Made by a program: the position numbers and the translations under genes. 64,000 nucleotides of DNA from Streptomyces viridochromogenes (GTDB taxonomy: Bacteria; Actinomycetota; Actinomycetes; Streptomycetales; Streptomycetaceae): positions 1-64,000 of the forward strand of contig NZ_LGUR01000094.1 of NCBI RefSeq assembly GCF_001270495.1, in the 5' to 3' direction. The notes beneath the pieces were generated by a model, which saw nothing but the letters and a program-made list of their open reading frames with translations, searched no databases and had not been told where the DNA came from. Of this stretch, positions 41,534 through 50,111 are shown one piece after another; within the stretch, counting starts at the first letter, position 1; the number at the start of each line of letters is the position of its first letter.

Positions 41534-43365
41534 GCCTCCGTCCCGCTGTCCATCCCGGCCAGCACCAGCGGCAGCCGGTCCGTGCCGGTCCCGGTCAGGC
41601 GGACCGGCACGCCCCAGTCCTGCTGGTGGACATGGCACGCCGGGTACTCGTTGAGCGGGTCGTCGTCGCAGGACGCCGCCATCGCGGAGACATGCAGAAC
41701 GCCCTCGGGGACAGCCGGATCGAGCTCCAGGGTGCGGGCGAGTTCGGCGTCCGCGCCCGCACCGGCGAGCAGCAGCTCGGGCGGGGTGGCGGAGACCAGG
41801 AGACGGGTCGACGGACCGTACCGCGTGTCCAGCTTCTGCCCCGGCGGAGCCTCGAAGATGACGTCCAACTGGATTCTGCCCGGGGCGACTTCGGTGGCGG
41901 CACGCCGCGTGCGATGGGCGACCGCCGCCACCCGCACGGCCTCCTCCGGCAGCCGCAGCCGCGTCAGCCGGTGCCGCGCCGATTCGACCACCACGATGTC
42001 GTCCCCGACGAGCACCGCGTCCGACGGCTCCCGCAGATCCGTGGCCAGGGTGGTGACCTCGCCGGTCGCGGGATCGTAGCGACGCAGGGCGTGGTTGTAC
42101 GTGTCGCTGACCGCGACCGAGCCGTCGGGCAGGGCCGTCACCCCCAACGGGTGCTGCAGCAGGGCCTGTTCGGCGGCCCCGTCACGGTGCCCGAAGTCGA
42201 AGAGTCCGGTGCCGACGGCGGTGTGGACGGTGCCGTCCCGGTCCACCCGGCGCAGGGCCGACGTCTCGGAGTCGGCGAGCCAGAGGTGCTCCCCGTCGGG
42301 GGAGACGGCGAGGCCGGACGGCTGGGCGAACCATGCCTCGGCCGCGGGGCCGTCGACGAGGCCCTCATTGGTGGTGCCGGCGGTGATGGACACGGTGTCG
42401 TCGGCCGGGTCGTACGCCCACAGTTGGTGAACGCCGGCCATGGCGATCCAGAGTCTGTCGTTCCACCAGGCCACGTCCCAGGGTGAGGAGAGTTTGACGT
42501 CCCTCCCGGAGCCCGAGGTGGCCTCTCCCTGCATCCACTGCAAACCCGTCCCCGCGACGGTCGTGGTCCGGCCCGTTCCGGGATGGAACCGCCGGATCAG
42601 GTGGTTCACCGTGTCGGCGACCGCCACGGTCCCGTCCGGCAGGAGGGCCAGCCCCTGCGGCTCCTGGAACCGCGCTCGGTCCGGGGAGCCGTCCGTGGCG
42701 CCACGACTGCCCTGGCCGATCCGCCGCACGACCGTCTCCCCGTCCGGCTCCAGCTCCACCAGCTGATGCCGGGTGGTGTCACTGACCAGGAGGTTCCCGG
42801 AGGGCAGCAGCAGCGCCTTGCCCGGGAAGCGCAGCACCGTCGGCTCCGGCTCCGGCGCCACGTACGGCCCGTCGCCGCGCCGCAGGGTGCCCTTGGCCTC
42901 GTGCTCGGCCTCCAGCTCGCCCACCAGCCGCTCGATGGCGTGCACATGTCCCTCACCGGCGTGCTGCGCGACGACGTAGCCCTCCGGGTCGATCACGACG
43001 AGCGTCGGCCAGGCCCGCACCGCGTACTGCTTCCAGGTGGCGAGCTCGGGGTCGTCGAGCACGGGATGCTCCACGCCGTACCGCTCCACCGCGTCGACGA
43101 CCGCCTGATGCTCGGCCTCGTGCACGAACTTCGGCGAGTGCACGCCGATGACGACCACGGTGTCCTGGTGCTTCTCCTCCAGCTCTCTGAGCTCGTCGAG
43201 GACATGCAGGCAGTTGATGCAGCAGAACGTCCAGAAGTCCAGGATCACGATGCGTCCCCGCAGGTCGGCGAGGCCGTACGGGCGGCCGCCCGTGTTCAGC
43301 CAGCCGCCCTTGCCGATCAGCTCGGGGGCGCGGACGCGGACGCGACGAGGCGCGGAGTCGTTCAT
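41521..43365 (-). CDS. Thioredoxin-like domain plus NHL-repeat protein (NHLRC2-like)
   Basis: The product has 614 residues. Residues 15-165 form a thioredoxin-like domain with the redox motif C49-I-N-C52 (FWTFCCINCLH). Residues about 185-460 form an NHL beta-propeller (repeats such as FQEPQGLALLPDGTVAVADT, split after LLPDG). A beta-rich C-terminal domain follows. The layout matches the NHLRC2 group, whose exact role is unclear. There is no signal peptide, so it is presumably cytosolic. Its end overlaps the DUF6458 gene by 13 bases. Confidence 0.92.
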   Translation of the reverse strand: MNDSAPRRVRVRAPELIGKGGWLNTGGRPYGLADLRGRIVILDFWTFCCINCLHVLDELRELEEKHQDTVVVIGVHSPKFVHEAEHQAVVDAVERYGVEHPVLDDPELATWKQYAVRAWPTLVVIDPEGYVVAQHAGEGHVHAIERLVGELEAEHEAKGTLRRGDGPYVAPEPEPTVLRFPGKALLLPSGNLLVSDTTRHQLVELEPDGETVVRRIGQGSRGATDGSPDRARFQEPQGLALLPDGTVAVADTVNHLIRRFHPGTGRTTTVAGTGLQWMQGEATSGSGRDVKLSSPWDVAWWNDRLWIAMAGVHQLWAYDPADDTVSITAGTTNEGLVDGPAAEAWFAQPSGLAVSPDGEHLWLADSETSALRRVDRDGTVHTAVGTGLFDFGHRDGAAEQALLQHPLGVTALPDGSVAVSDTYNHALRRYDPATGEVTTLATDLREPSDAVLVGDDIVVVESARHRLTRLRLPEEAVRVAAVAHRTRRAATEVAPGRIQLDVIFEAPPGQKLDTRYGPSTRLLVSATPPELLLAGAGADAELARTLELDPAVPEGVLHVSAMAASCDDDPLNEYPACHVHQQDWGVPVRLTGTGTDRLPLVLAGMDSGTEAQTP

Positions 43366-43483
43366 GCCCCAAGGGTGCCACCGGGCACTGACAGTCAGCT
43401 CGGCGCCTGCCCTGCGGGACGGGGCTCAGCCCGTCGGCCTACACACGGCGTCGCGGAGCGGGCGGCGGGGAACGCCTCGTGTC

Positions 43484-43981
43484 ATGAGATTCCTCGTACG
43501 CGACCGGCTCCTCGGCTTCGGTGACGACTACTGGATCGAGGACGACCGGGGCAACAAGGTGTTCCTCGTCGACGGCAAGGCGATGCGGCTGCGGGACACC
43601 TTCGAGCTGAAGGACACCCAGGGGTGCGTCCTCATCGACATCCACCAGAAGATGCTCGCCCTGCGCGACACGATGGTGATCGAGCGGGACGGCGAACCGC
43701 TCGCCACGATCCGCCGCAAACGGCTGTCCCTGCTGCGCAACCACTACCGGGTGTCCCTGGCGGACGGCAGCACGGAACTCGACGTCAGCGGCAAGATCCT
43801 CGACCGGGAGTTCGCCGTCGAGTACGACGGCGAGTTGCTGGCCGTGGTCTCCCGGCGGTGGCTGCACGTGCGGGAGACCTACGGCGTGGACGTCGTCCGG
43901 GACGACGCGGATCCGGCACTGCTCATCGCGGTGGCGGTGTGTGTGATCCACCTGGCGGAGAAGGAGCGGAAGGACGACTGA
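43484..43981 (+). CDS. LURP-one-related (LOR) family protein
   Basis: The product has 165 residues, a single Tubby-like beta-barrel of the LURP-one/YxjI family. The pattern is RFLVRDRLLGFGDDYWIED, then VFLVDGKAMRLRDTFELKD, KMLALRDTMVIERDG and REFAVEYDG. The bacterial function is unknown; related folds bind phospholipid or act as scaffold. The N-terminus is right at ATG 43484. The ribosome site is weak (GGGGAA 11 bases upstream). Confidence 0.9.
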   Translation: MRFLVRDRLLGFGDDYWIEDDRGNKVFLVDGKAMRLRDTFELKDTQGCVLIDIHQKMLALRDTMVIERDGEPLATIRRKRLSLLRNHYRVSLADGSTELDVSGKILDREFAVEYDGELLAVVSRRWLHVRETYGVDVVRDDADPALLIAVAVCVIHLAEKERKDD

Positions 43982-44123
43982 GGCCGGCTGGGGAGGCGAC
44001 TGAGATCGGCTACCGGGGACGACTGGGGGTCGGCTGAGTCGGCTGGGCCTCTCGGGGGCACCGCGCGGCACACCCCCGCGCGTCACCCGCCGCCCTGTCA
44101 CCACGCCACCGCACCACCCGCCC

Positions 44124-44921
44124 TCAGCGGCGCGGCGCCGCCAGCCCCAGCACCCGGTCCTTGAGCGCCGGGAACTGATCCCGCGTCACCGCGACCTTCC
44201 CCGGGTCGAACTCCACCGAGAGGACCTGCTCCCCCGCGCCGGCCTGCGCCAGCACCTCGCCCCACGGATCCACCACGATCGAGTGACCGGCCTGCGGAAC
44301 TCCCGCGTGCGTCCCGGCCGTTCCACAGGCGAGCACGAACGCCTGGTTCTCCACCGCCCGCGCCTGAGCCAACAGCGTCCAGTGCGCCCGGCGGCGTTCC
44401 GGCCAGCCCGCCGGGACGATCAGGGTCTCGGCGCCGGCGTCGACGAGACCGCGGAACAACTCGGGGAAGCGGAGGTCGTAACAGGTGGCCACGCCGATCG
44501 TGGTCTCCGGCAGGCGCACCGTCACCAGTTCCTCGCCCGCGCCCATCAGCACGGCCTCGCCCTTGTCGAAGCCGAACCGATGGATCTTGCGGTAGGCGGC
44601 GACCAGATCACCGGAAGGGGAGAAGACGAGGGACGTGTTGTAGAGGGGGCCCTCAGGGTCTCGCTCGGGGATCGAGCCCGCGTGCAGCCAGACGCCCGCG
44701 TCGCTCGCCGCCTTCGCCATCGCCTCGTACGTCGGTCCTTCGAGCGGCTCGGCCTCGCTGCCGAACTCCTCGTAGGCGAAGGCGCCGGTGGTCCACAGCT
44801 CGGGCAGGACCACGAGGTCGGCGGACCCGGCCTGTTCCCGTACCAGCGAGGCGACTCTCACCCGGCGTGATTCGACTGATTCGCCCTCATTGACGTCGAT
44901 CTGGAGCAAAGAGGCGCGCAC
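44124..44921 (-). CDS. Carbon-nitrogen hydrolase (nitrilase superfamily, omega-amidase-like)
   Basis: The product has 265 residues from GTG 44921. The catalytic triad is Glu41 (LPELW), Lys112 (YRKIHRF) and Cys147 (ATCYDLRFPE). The DLRFPELFR context is typical of Nit2/omega-amidase relatives, which hydrolyse alpha-ketoglutaramate or deaminated glutathione. On the minus strand GACGGT lies 6 bases before the start and no ribosome site is seen, so it may be leaderless. It is divergent from the mycothiol-type gene. Confidence 0.9.
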   Translation of the reverse strand: MRASLLQIDVNEGESVESRRVRVASLVREQAGSADLVVLPELWTTGAFAYEEFGSEAEPLEGPTYEAMAKAASDAGVWLHAGSIPERDPEGPLYNTSLVFSPSGDLVAAYRKIHRFGFDKGEAVLMGAGEELVTVRLPETTIGVATCYDLRFPELFRGLVDAGAETLIVPAGWPERRRAHWTLLAQARAVENQAFVLACGTAGTHAGVPQAGHSIVVDPWGEVLAQAGAGEQVLSVEFDPGKVAVTRDQFPALKDRVLGLAAPRR

Positions 44922-45115
44922 ACTACCACCGTCCTGGCATTCGAGCGGTCCACACGGGCTTCCCTACGGGCCTACGATCGTCACACGAAAGCACTGCCGG
45001 GGTGCCTGACAGCAGCGTAACTTAGCGTTTCAAGACACCCGCCGACAGCCGCCACCTCCCACTGGCAACGCCGCCGCAAACCGCCCGTGTACCGACCGCC
45101 GAGGGGTCCCGTTCC

Positions 45116-45940
45116 GTGAGTCTGCATCCCACCCTCCAGCCCTACGCCGACGCCTGGACCCACTCCATCGAAGCGATATCCGAGCTGGTGACGCCGCTTG
45201 CGGAGGGCGAGTGGAATCGGCGTACGCCCTGCCCCGGCTGGTCGGTCCGCGACGTCGTGTCTCATGTCATCGGCCTGGACTGCGAGATGCTCGGCGACCC
45301 GCGCCCCATCCACACGCTCCCGCGCGACCTCTTCCACGTCACCAACGACCAGCAGCGCTACACGGAGATGCAGGTCGACGTCCGCCGTCACCACACGGCA
45401 CCGGAGATGACGTCCGAGCTGGAGTACACGGTCATCCGCCGCAACCGCCAGCTGCGGAACGAGTCCCGCGATCCCGGCACGAAGGTCCGCGGCCCGCTCG
45501 GCGCGGAGCTCACCCTCGAAGAGTCGATGCGAGCCCACGCCTTCGACATCTGGGTCCACGAACAGGACCTGCGCGCCGCCCTCGGCCGCCCCGGCAACCT
45601 CGACTCCCCCGGCGCGCACGTGGCCCGCGACGTCCTGCTCGGCAAGCTGCCCGAGGTCGTCGCCGCCAAGGCCGACGCCCCCCGCAGCTCGGCGATCGTC
45701 CTCGACGTCCACGGCCCGATCGAGTTCCTCCGCACGATCCGCATCGACATCCAGGGCCGCGGCACCCTCGAAACGGCCCCCGCCCTGGGCCCCGCCGCCA
45801 CCCTCACCCTCGACTGGGAAACCTACGTCCGCCTCGCCTGCGGCCGCGTCACACCGGAGGCGGCGGCGGACCGCGTGAAGGCGGAGGGCGACACGGACCT
45901 GACGGCGGCGATCCTGCGGAACTTCACGGTGACGTCGTAA
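45116..45940 (+). CDS. Maleylpyruvate isomerase/mycothiol-dependent enzyme family protein
   Basis: The product has 274 residues from GTG 45116 (GAGGGG upstream). The N-terminal DinB-like four-helix domain of the MDMPI_N type is clear: EGEWNRRTPCPGWSVRDVVSHVIG, split after PCPGW, and MRAHAFDIWVHEQDLR with the metal His residues. The C-terminal domain is an MDMPI_C/SCP2-like beta domain (LTLDWETYVRLACGR). Members use mycothiol or act as metal-dependent transferases. The substrate here is unknown. Confidence 0.88.
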   Translation: MSLHPTLQPYADAWTHSIEAISELVTPLAEGEWNRRTPCPGWSVRDVVSHVIGLDCEMLGDPRPIHTLPRDLFHVTNDQQRYTEMQVDVRRHHTAPEMTSELEYTVIRRNRQLRNESRDPGTKVRGPLGAELTLEESMRAHAFDIWVHEQDLRAALGRPGNLDSPGAHVARDVLLGKLPEVVAAKADAPRSSAIVLDVHGPIEFLRTIRIDIQGRGTLETAPALGPAATLTLDWETYVRLACGRVTPEAAADRVKAEGDTDLTAAILRNFTVTS

Positions 45941-46026
45941 GCCACTCAGCCCGGGTGGGACGGGTAGGGGCGGCGGGGGGCGAAAACCGCTGTCGCCCAC
46001 TCCGCACACCCGGTTAACGTCCCGCC

Positions 46027-46806
46027 GTGACCGACACCCGCACCGCCGCCCCAGCCGGCCACCCGCCGCGCCTGACCCGGCTCACCTTCCACGGCCCCCT
46101 GTCCGAGCCCCGGGCACAAAGCCTCGTCCACCGCCTCGCCCACACCGGCCCCACCACCGTCCTGGACATCGGCTGCGGCTGGGGCGAACTGATGCTGCGC
46201 ATCCTGACCGCCGTCCCCGAAGCGACCGGCGTCGGCATCGACCTCAACGCCGAAGACCTCGCCCGAGGCCGCCGCAACGCCGAGGCCAGGGGTCTGGCGC
46301 ACAGAGCCGAGTTCGTCGAGGAGTCCGCCATCGCGACCTCCCGCGGCCCCGCCGACCTGGTCCTCTGCCTCGGAGCCAGCCATGCCCTGAGCACAGCCGA
46401 GCCGCCCCAGCACACCACCGAGGCCCTCCGCGCCCTACGCGGCCTCGTCACCGACAACGGCCGCGTCCTGCTGGGCGAGGGCTTCTGGCAACGCACCCCG
46501 ACCCCCGCCGAACTCAAGGGCATGTGGCCGGAAGCCTCAGCCACCGACCACCATGACCTCGCCACCCTGCTCGACCTCGCCGTAGCCGCCGGTTTCCGCC
46601 CGGAGTGGACCGAGACGGCGAACCCCGACGAGTGGGAGGAGTTCGAGTCCGCGTACCAGGCGGACGTGGAGGTGTGGTTGGCCCGGCATCCCGATCACCC
46701 TCTGGCCCCGGAGACCCGCGACCGTCTGGACCGCCACCGCGCCCAGTGGATGAGCTACCGCGGCGTACTGGGACTCGCGTATCTCACACTCGTCCCGGCC
46801 TTGTAG
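46027..46806 (+). CDS. SAM-dependent methyltransferase
   Basis: The product has 259 residues from GTG 46027. The SAM-binding Rossmann domain has motif I VLDIGCGWGELML and the acidic motif II GVGIDLNAEDL; the post-I region is ADLVLCLGASHAL. The C-terminal part is a lid-like region rich in Trp (NPDEWEEFESAYQ). The substrate is unknown. TAACGT lies 6 bases before the start without a ribosome site. It converges on an MFS gene, 14 bases apart. Confidence 0.9.
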   Translation: MTDTRTAAPAGHPPRLTRLTFHGPLSEPRAQSLVHRLAHTGPTTVLDIGCGWGELMLRILTAVPEATGVGIDLNAEDLARGRRNAEARGLAHRAEFVEESAIATSRGPADLVLCLGASHALSTAEPPQHTTEALRALRGLVTDNGRVLLGEGFWQRTPTPAELKGMWPEASATDHHDLATLLDLAVAAGFRPEWTETANPDEWEEFESAYQADVEVWLARHPDHPLAPETRDRLDRHRAQWMSYRGVLGLAYLTLVPAL

Positions 46807-46820
46807 TGCCGGGTGCCGGC

Positions 46821-48116
46821 TCAGGCGGGGACGTGCACCGTCTCCACCCGGCTCGCGACCAGCCGTTCACGCTCCCTGCGCGCCGCCCGCTTACGCAGCC
46901 GAAGAATCTGGCTCACGCCCAGCGCCTGCAGGACGAACACCACCGAGAAGGCGACGGCGTAGTCGTCCCCGGTCGCGTCCAGCAGCACGCCGATCGCGAA
47001 CAGCGTCGTCATCGAGGCCACGAAGCCGCCCATGTTGGTGATCCCGGACGCCGTCCCCTGCCGCTCCGGCGGATTCGCCGGGCGCGCGAAGTCGAAGCCG
47101 AGCATCGAGGCCGGCCCGCACGCGCCGAGCACCGTGCACAGCACGATCAGCAGCCACATCGGCGCGGTGTCGGCGGGCCAGGCCAGCGTCGTCGCCCACA
47201 GGACCGCCGTCGCCCCCACCGTGCCCAGCGCCAGCGGCAGTCGCGCCTCGTGGTGCCGGGCGACGACCTGGCCGTAGACCAGACCCACCACCATGTTCGA
47301 CAGGACGACGAGCGTGAGCAGTTCACCGGCCGTCGCCCGGGACAAGCCCTGCGCCTCCACCAGGAACGGCATCCCCCACAGCAGCAGGAACACCATCGCC
47401 GGGAACTGGGTCGTGAAGTGCACCCACAGCCCCAGCCGCGTGCCCGGCTCCCGCCAGGAGGCGGCGATCTGGCGTCGTACGTACGCCGCACCCTGGTGAG
47501 GCAGCGGCTCCGGCTCGTGCCCCTCGGGGTGGTCCTTCAGGAACAGCAGCAGCAACACGAACACCACGGCACCCGCGCCCGCGCTGCCCGCGAACGCCGC
47601 CGTCCAGCCCACCCCGTGCAGCAGCCGTGCCAGCACGAGCGTGGAGACGAGGTTGCCCGCCATGCCCGCGAGGCCCGCGAGCTGGGCGATCAGCGGACCG
47701 CGCCGGGCCGGGAACCAGCGGCTGCCCAGCCGCAGCACACTGATGAACGTCATCGCGTCGCCGCAGCCCAGCAGGGCGCGCGAGGCGAGGGCCATGCCGT
47801 ACGACGGGGAGAAGGCGAAGCCCAGTTGGCCCGCTGTGAACAGCACCACACCCAGGCCCAGCACCTTCTTGGTGCCGAGCCGGTCGACGAGCAGGCCGAC
47901 GGGTATCTGCATGCCCGCGTAGACGAGCAGCTGGAGGATCGAGAAGGTCGACAGGGCCGAGGCGTTCACGTCGAAGCGGTCCGCGGCGTCGAGACCGGCG
48001 ACCCCGAGAGACGTACGGAAGATGACGGCGACGAAGTAGACCGAGACGCCGATGCCCCAGACGGCGACGGCGCGGCGGCCGCCCGGTGGGTCACCCGGCA
48101 ACGCGGAGGCCCTCAT
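46821..48116 (-). CDS. MFS transporter in operon with GntR regulator
   Basis: The product has 431 residues and 12 predicted membrane segments. Family marks are VGLLVDRLGTKKVLGLG (motif A) and LLGCGDAMTFISVLRLGSRWF, as in nitrate/oxalate-formate and hexuronate-like transporters. The substrate is not readable. The start codon overlaps the GntR gene's stop by four bases (ATGA, 48113-48116), so both are co-transcribed and translationally coupled. The regulator probably controls this transporter. Confidence 0.9.
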   Translation of the reverse strand: MRASALPGDPPGGRRAVAVWGIGVSVYFVAVIFRTSLGVAGLDAADRFDVNASALSTFSILQLLVYAGMQIPVGLLVDRLGTKKVLGLGVVLFTAGQLGFAFSPSYGMALASRALLGCGDAMTFISVLRLGSRWFPARRGPLIAQLAGLAGMAGNLVSTLVLARLLHGVGWTAAFAGSAGAGAVVFVLLLLFLKDHPEGHEPEPLPHQGAAYVRRQIAASWREPGTRLGLWVHFTTQFPAMVFLLLWGMPFLVEAQGLSRATAGELLTLVVLSNMVVGLVYGQVVARHHEARLPLALGTVGATAVLWATTLAWPADTAPMWLLIVLCTVLGACGPASMLGFDFARPANPPERQGTASGITNMGGFVASMTTLFAIGVLLDATGDDYAVAFSVVFVLQALGVSQILRLRKRAARRERERLVASRVETVHVPA

Positions 48117-48784
48117 CGCTCCTCACCCCGCGCCAGGTGCGAGAACCAGCCGATGTGCCGGTGGACCAGCGCGACGGCCGCTTCGGCGTCCCCGGAGCGC
48201 AGCGCCTGAAGGATCTCCTCGTGCTCGACCAGGGTCTTGGCGATCCGGTCGGGGTGGGAGTGCAGGACGGCGACGCCCATGCGCAGTTGCCGGTCGCGCA
48301 GCTGGTCGTACAGCCGCGACAGGATCTCGTTGCCGCCGCTGCGGACGATCTCCGCGTGGAAGCAGCGGTCGGTGACGGCTGCTCCGGCGAGATCACCGGC
48401 CGCGGCCTGTGCCTTCTGCTGCGCGAGCAGCTCCTCAAGGCGCTCGATGAGCCCGGGGATCGCGGGCACGGCCTTGCGCGCCGCGTGCTCCTCGACGAGC
48501 ATCCGGGTCTCCACCACGTCCTTGATCTCCTGCGCGGAGACCGGCAGGACCAGTGCGCCCTTCTTCGGGTAGAGCTTGATCAGCCCTTCGACCTCCAGCC
48601 GCAGCAGAGCCTCCCGTACCGGGGTCCGCGAGACTCCGACGGCCTCGGCGAGCTCGCCCTCCGTGAGAAGGGTCCCGCCCTCGTAACGCCGGTCCAGGAC
48701 GCCCTGCTTGACGTGGGTGTAGACGCGGTCGGCGGCGGGGGGCTGCTTGAGGGGTGCGGGCGGTACGGGCGGTGCGGAAGGCAT
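48113..48784 (-). CDS. GntR-family regulator (FCD/FadR type)
   Basis: The product has 223 residues. A Pro-rich start is followed by a winged helix-turn-helix (residues about 20-85: LLTEGELAEAVGVSRTPVRE, ALLRLEVEGLIKLYPKKGAL) and an all-helical FCD ligand domain with metal-binding His residues (DRCFHAEIVRSGGN, LVHRHIG). FCD regulators sense organic acids. It is the first gene of an operon with the MFS transporter. TATGCT sits 6 bases before ATG 48784 on the minus strand, giving a likely leaderless start. Confidence 0.92.
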   Translation of the reverse strand: MPSAPPVPPAPLKQPPAADRVYTHVKQGVLDRRYEGGTLLTEGELAEAVGVSRTPVREALLRLEVEGLIKLYPKKGALVLPVSAQEIKDVVETRMLVEEHAARKAVPAIPGLIERLEELLAQQKAQAAAGDLAGAAVTDRCFHAEIVRSGGNEILSRLYDQLRDRQLRMGVAVLHSHPDRIAKTLVEHEEILQALRSGDAEAAVALVHRHIGWFSHLARGEER

Positions 48785-49015
48785 GCCCACAGCATAGATA
48801 CAACACGTACGCATGGCGTGGACATTCCAGCATGCGGACCTCACAGCGGAATCTTCCGGCAAAGAAGCAACATCCACCCCAGGCGTTGCACAACCTTCTG
48901 TGCTAATTACGTGTCACACACGTGCGGCCCCACTTTCTTTCCCCTCCAACTCGGCCGCACTTTCGGGGCATTCGACGTAATCGGGGTATTTCAGTTGATC
49001 ACCGCCATAAAGGGC

Positions 49016-49894
49016 ATGCGTGTCCGTAGAGCCGCAGCCGTCGTACTCACGACCGGCGCGGTCCTCGCCTCCGGAGCCATCACCGCGGCTCCCGCGCAGG
49101 CTGTCACCACGCCCTCGATCACCGCCAAGGGCGGGTTCCTGATGAACAGCGCGAACGGCAAGACCCTGTTCACCAAGGCCGCGGACACGAAGAGGCTCAC
49201 CGCCTCCACCACCAAGATCATGACCGCGAAGGTCGTGCTCTCACAGTCGAACCTGAACCTGGACACCAAGGTCACGATCAGGAAGGAGGTCAGCAACTAC
49301 ATCGTGTCCAAGGGCGCCTCGTCGGCCAACCTGATCGTCGGCGACAAGGTCACCGTCCGTCAGCTGCTGTACGGGATGATGCTCAAGTCGGGCTGTGACG
49401 CCGCGATGAGCCTCGCCGACAAGTTCGGTTCCGGCTCGACGGTCTCGGCCCGCACCAAGAACTTCATCGGCAAGATGAACACCATGGCCAAGAGCCTGGG
49501 CATGACGAACACGCACTTCGATTCGTTCGACGGCATAAGCAACGGCTCCAACTACTCGACGCCGCGCGACCTGACCAAGCTCGCCCGCAGCGCGATGAAG
49601 AGCTCCACGTTCAAGACCGTCGTGAAGACCAAGTCGTACACGGCGAAGACGATCACGAAGACGGGTGCCACCCGCACGATGGCGGCGTGGAACAACACCA
49701 ACACGCTGCTCGGCTGGAACGGCACGCTCGGCATCAAGACCGGCTCCGGCACCGAGGCCAAGTACTGCCTCGTCTTCGCCGCCACGAAGAGCGGCGAGTC
49801 GGTGATGGGCGCCGTCCTCACCGCTCCCAACGAGGCCAGCCGCACGTCGGACGTGAAGAAGCTCATCAACTACGGCTACGCCAAGATCAGCTGA
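49016..49894 (+). CDS. K15-type DD-transpeptidase / D-Ala-D-Ala carboxypeptidase
   Basis: The product has 292 residues and a signal peptide ending at AQA29. The penicillin-binding motifs are S64-T-T-K67, S125-G-C127 and K241-T-G243. With mature numbering from residue 30 these become Ser35-Lys38, Ser96-Gly97-Cys98 and Lys212. The first two match the numbering I recall for Streptomyces K15 DD-transpeptidase, whose SGC replaces the usual SxN. It cross-links or trims peptidoglycan stems outside the membrane. AAGGGC precedes ATG 49016; TTG 48995 is in frame but less likely. A terminator follows. Confidence 0.94.
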   Translation: MRVRRAAAVVLTTGAVLASGAITAAPAQAVTTPSITAKGGFLMNSANGKTLFTKAADTKRLTASTTKIMTAKVVLSQSNLNLDTKVTIRKEVSNYIVSKGASSANLIVGDKVTVRQLLYGMMLKSGCDAAMSLADKFGSGSTVSARTKNFIGKMNTMAKSLGMTNTHFDSFDGISNGSNYSTPRDLTKLARSAMKSSTFKTVVKTKSYTAKTITKTGATRTMAAWNNTNTLLGWNGTLGIKTGSGTEAKYCLVFAATKSGESVMGAVLTAPNEASRTSDVKKLINYGYAKIS

Positions 49895-49910
49895 CGCCTG
49901 CCCACCACAA

Positions 49911-49944
49911 GGGGGCTCACCGCGACCGAACGCGGTGAGCCCCC
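49911..49944 (+). terminator. Terminator after the DD-transpeptidase gene
   Basis: GGGGGCTCACCGCG pairs perfectly over 14 bp with CGCGGTGAGCCCCC around a 6-base loop, 17 bases after the stop. Confidence 0.85.
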
Positions 49945-50111
49945 TCGTCATCCGGTTCAGGGTCCGCACAGGCGAAGCGCCACGTCATACACCTGCCGAT
50001 GACATCCGGTAGCGCAATCCGTGATCTTTTCCCTCGCAATCGTGAACATTCTTGCGTGGGTTGGTATGTTCCATTTCCTCCGCCTTACCGTCCACGGCGG
50101 AGGTGGTTCAC

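Noticed and set aside
50045..50075. GAACAT...ATGTTC before the BRO-type gene as an SOS (LexA) box
   Set aside because: The 16-base spacer is too long for the actinobacterial box GAAC-N4-GTTC.
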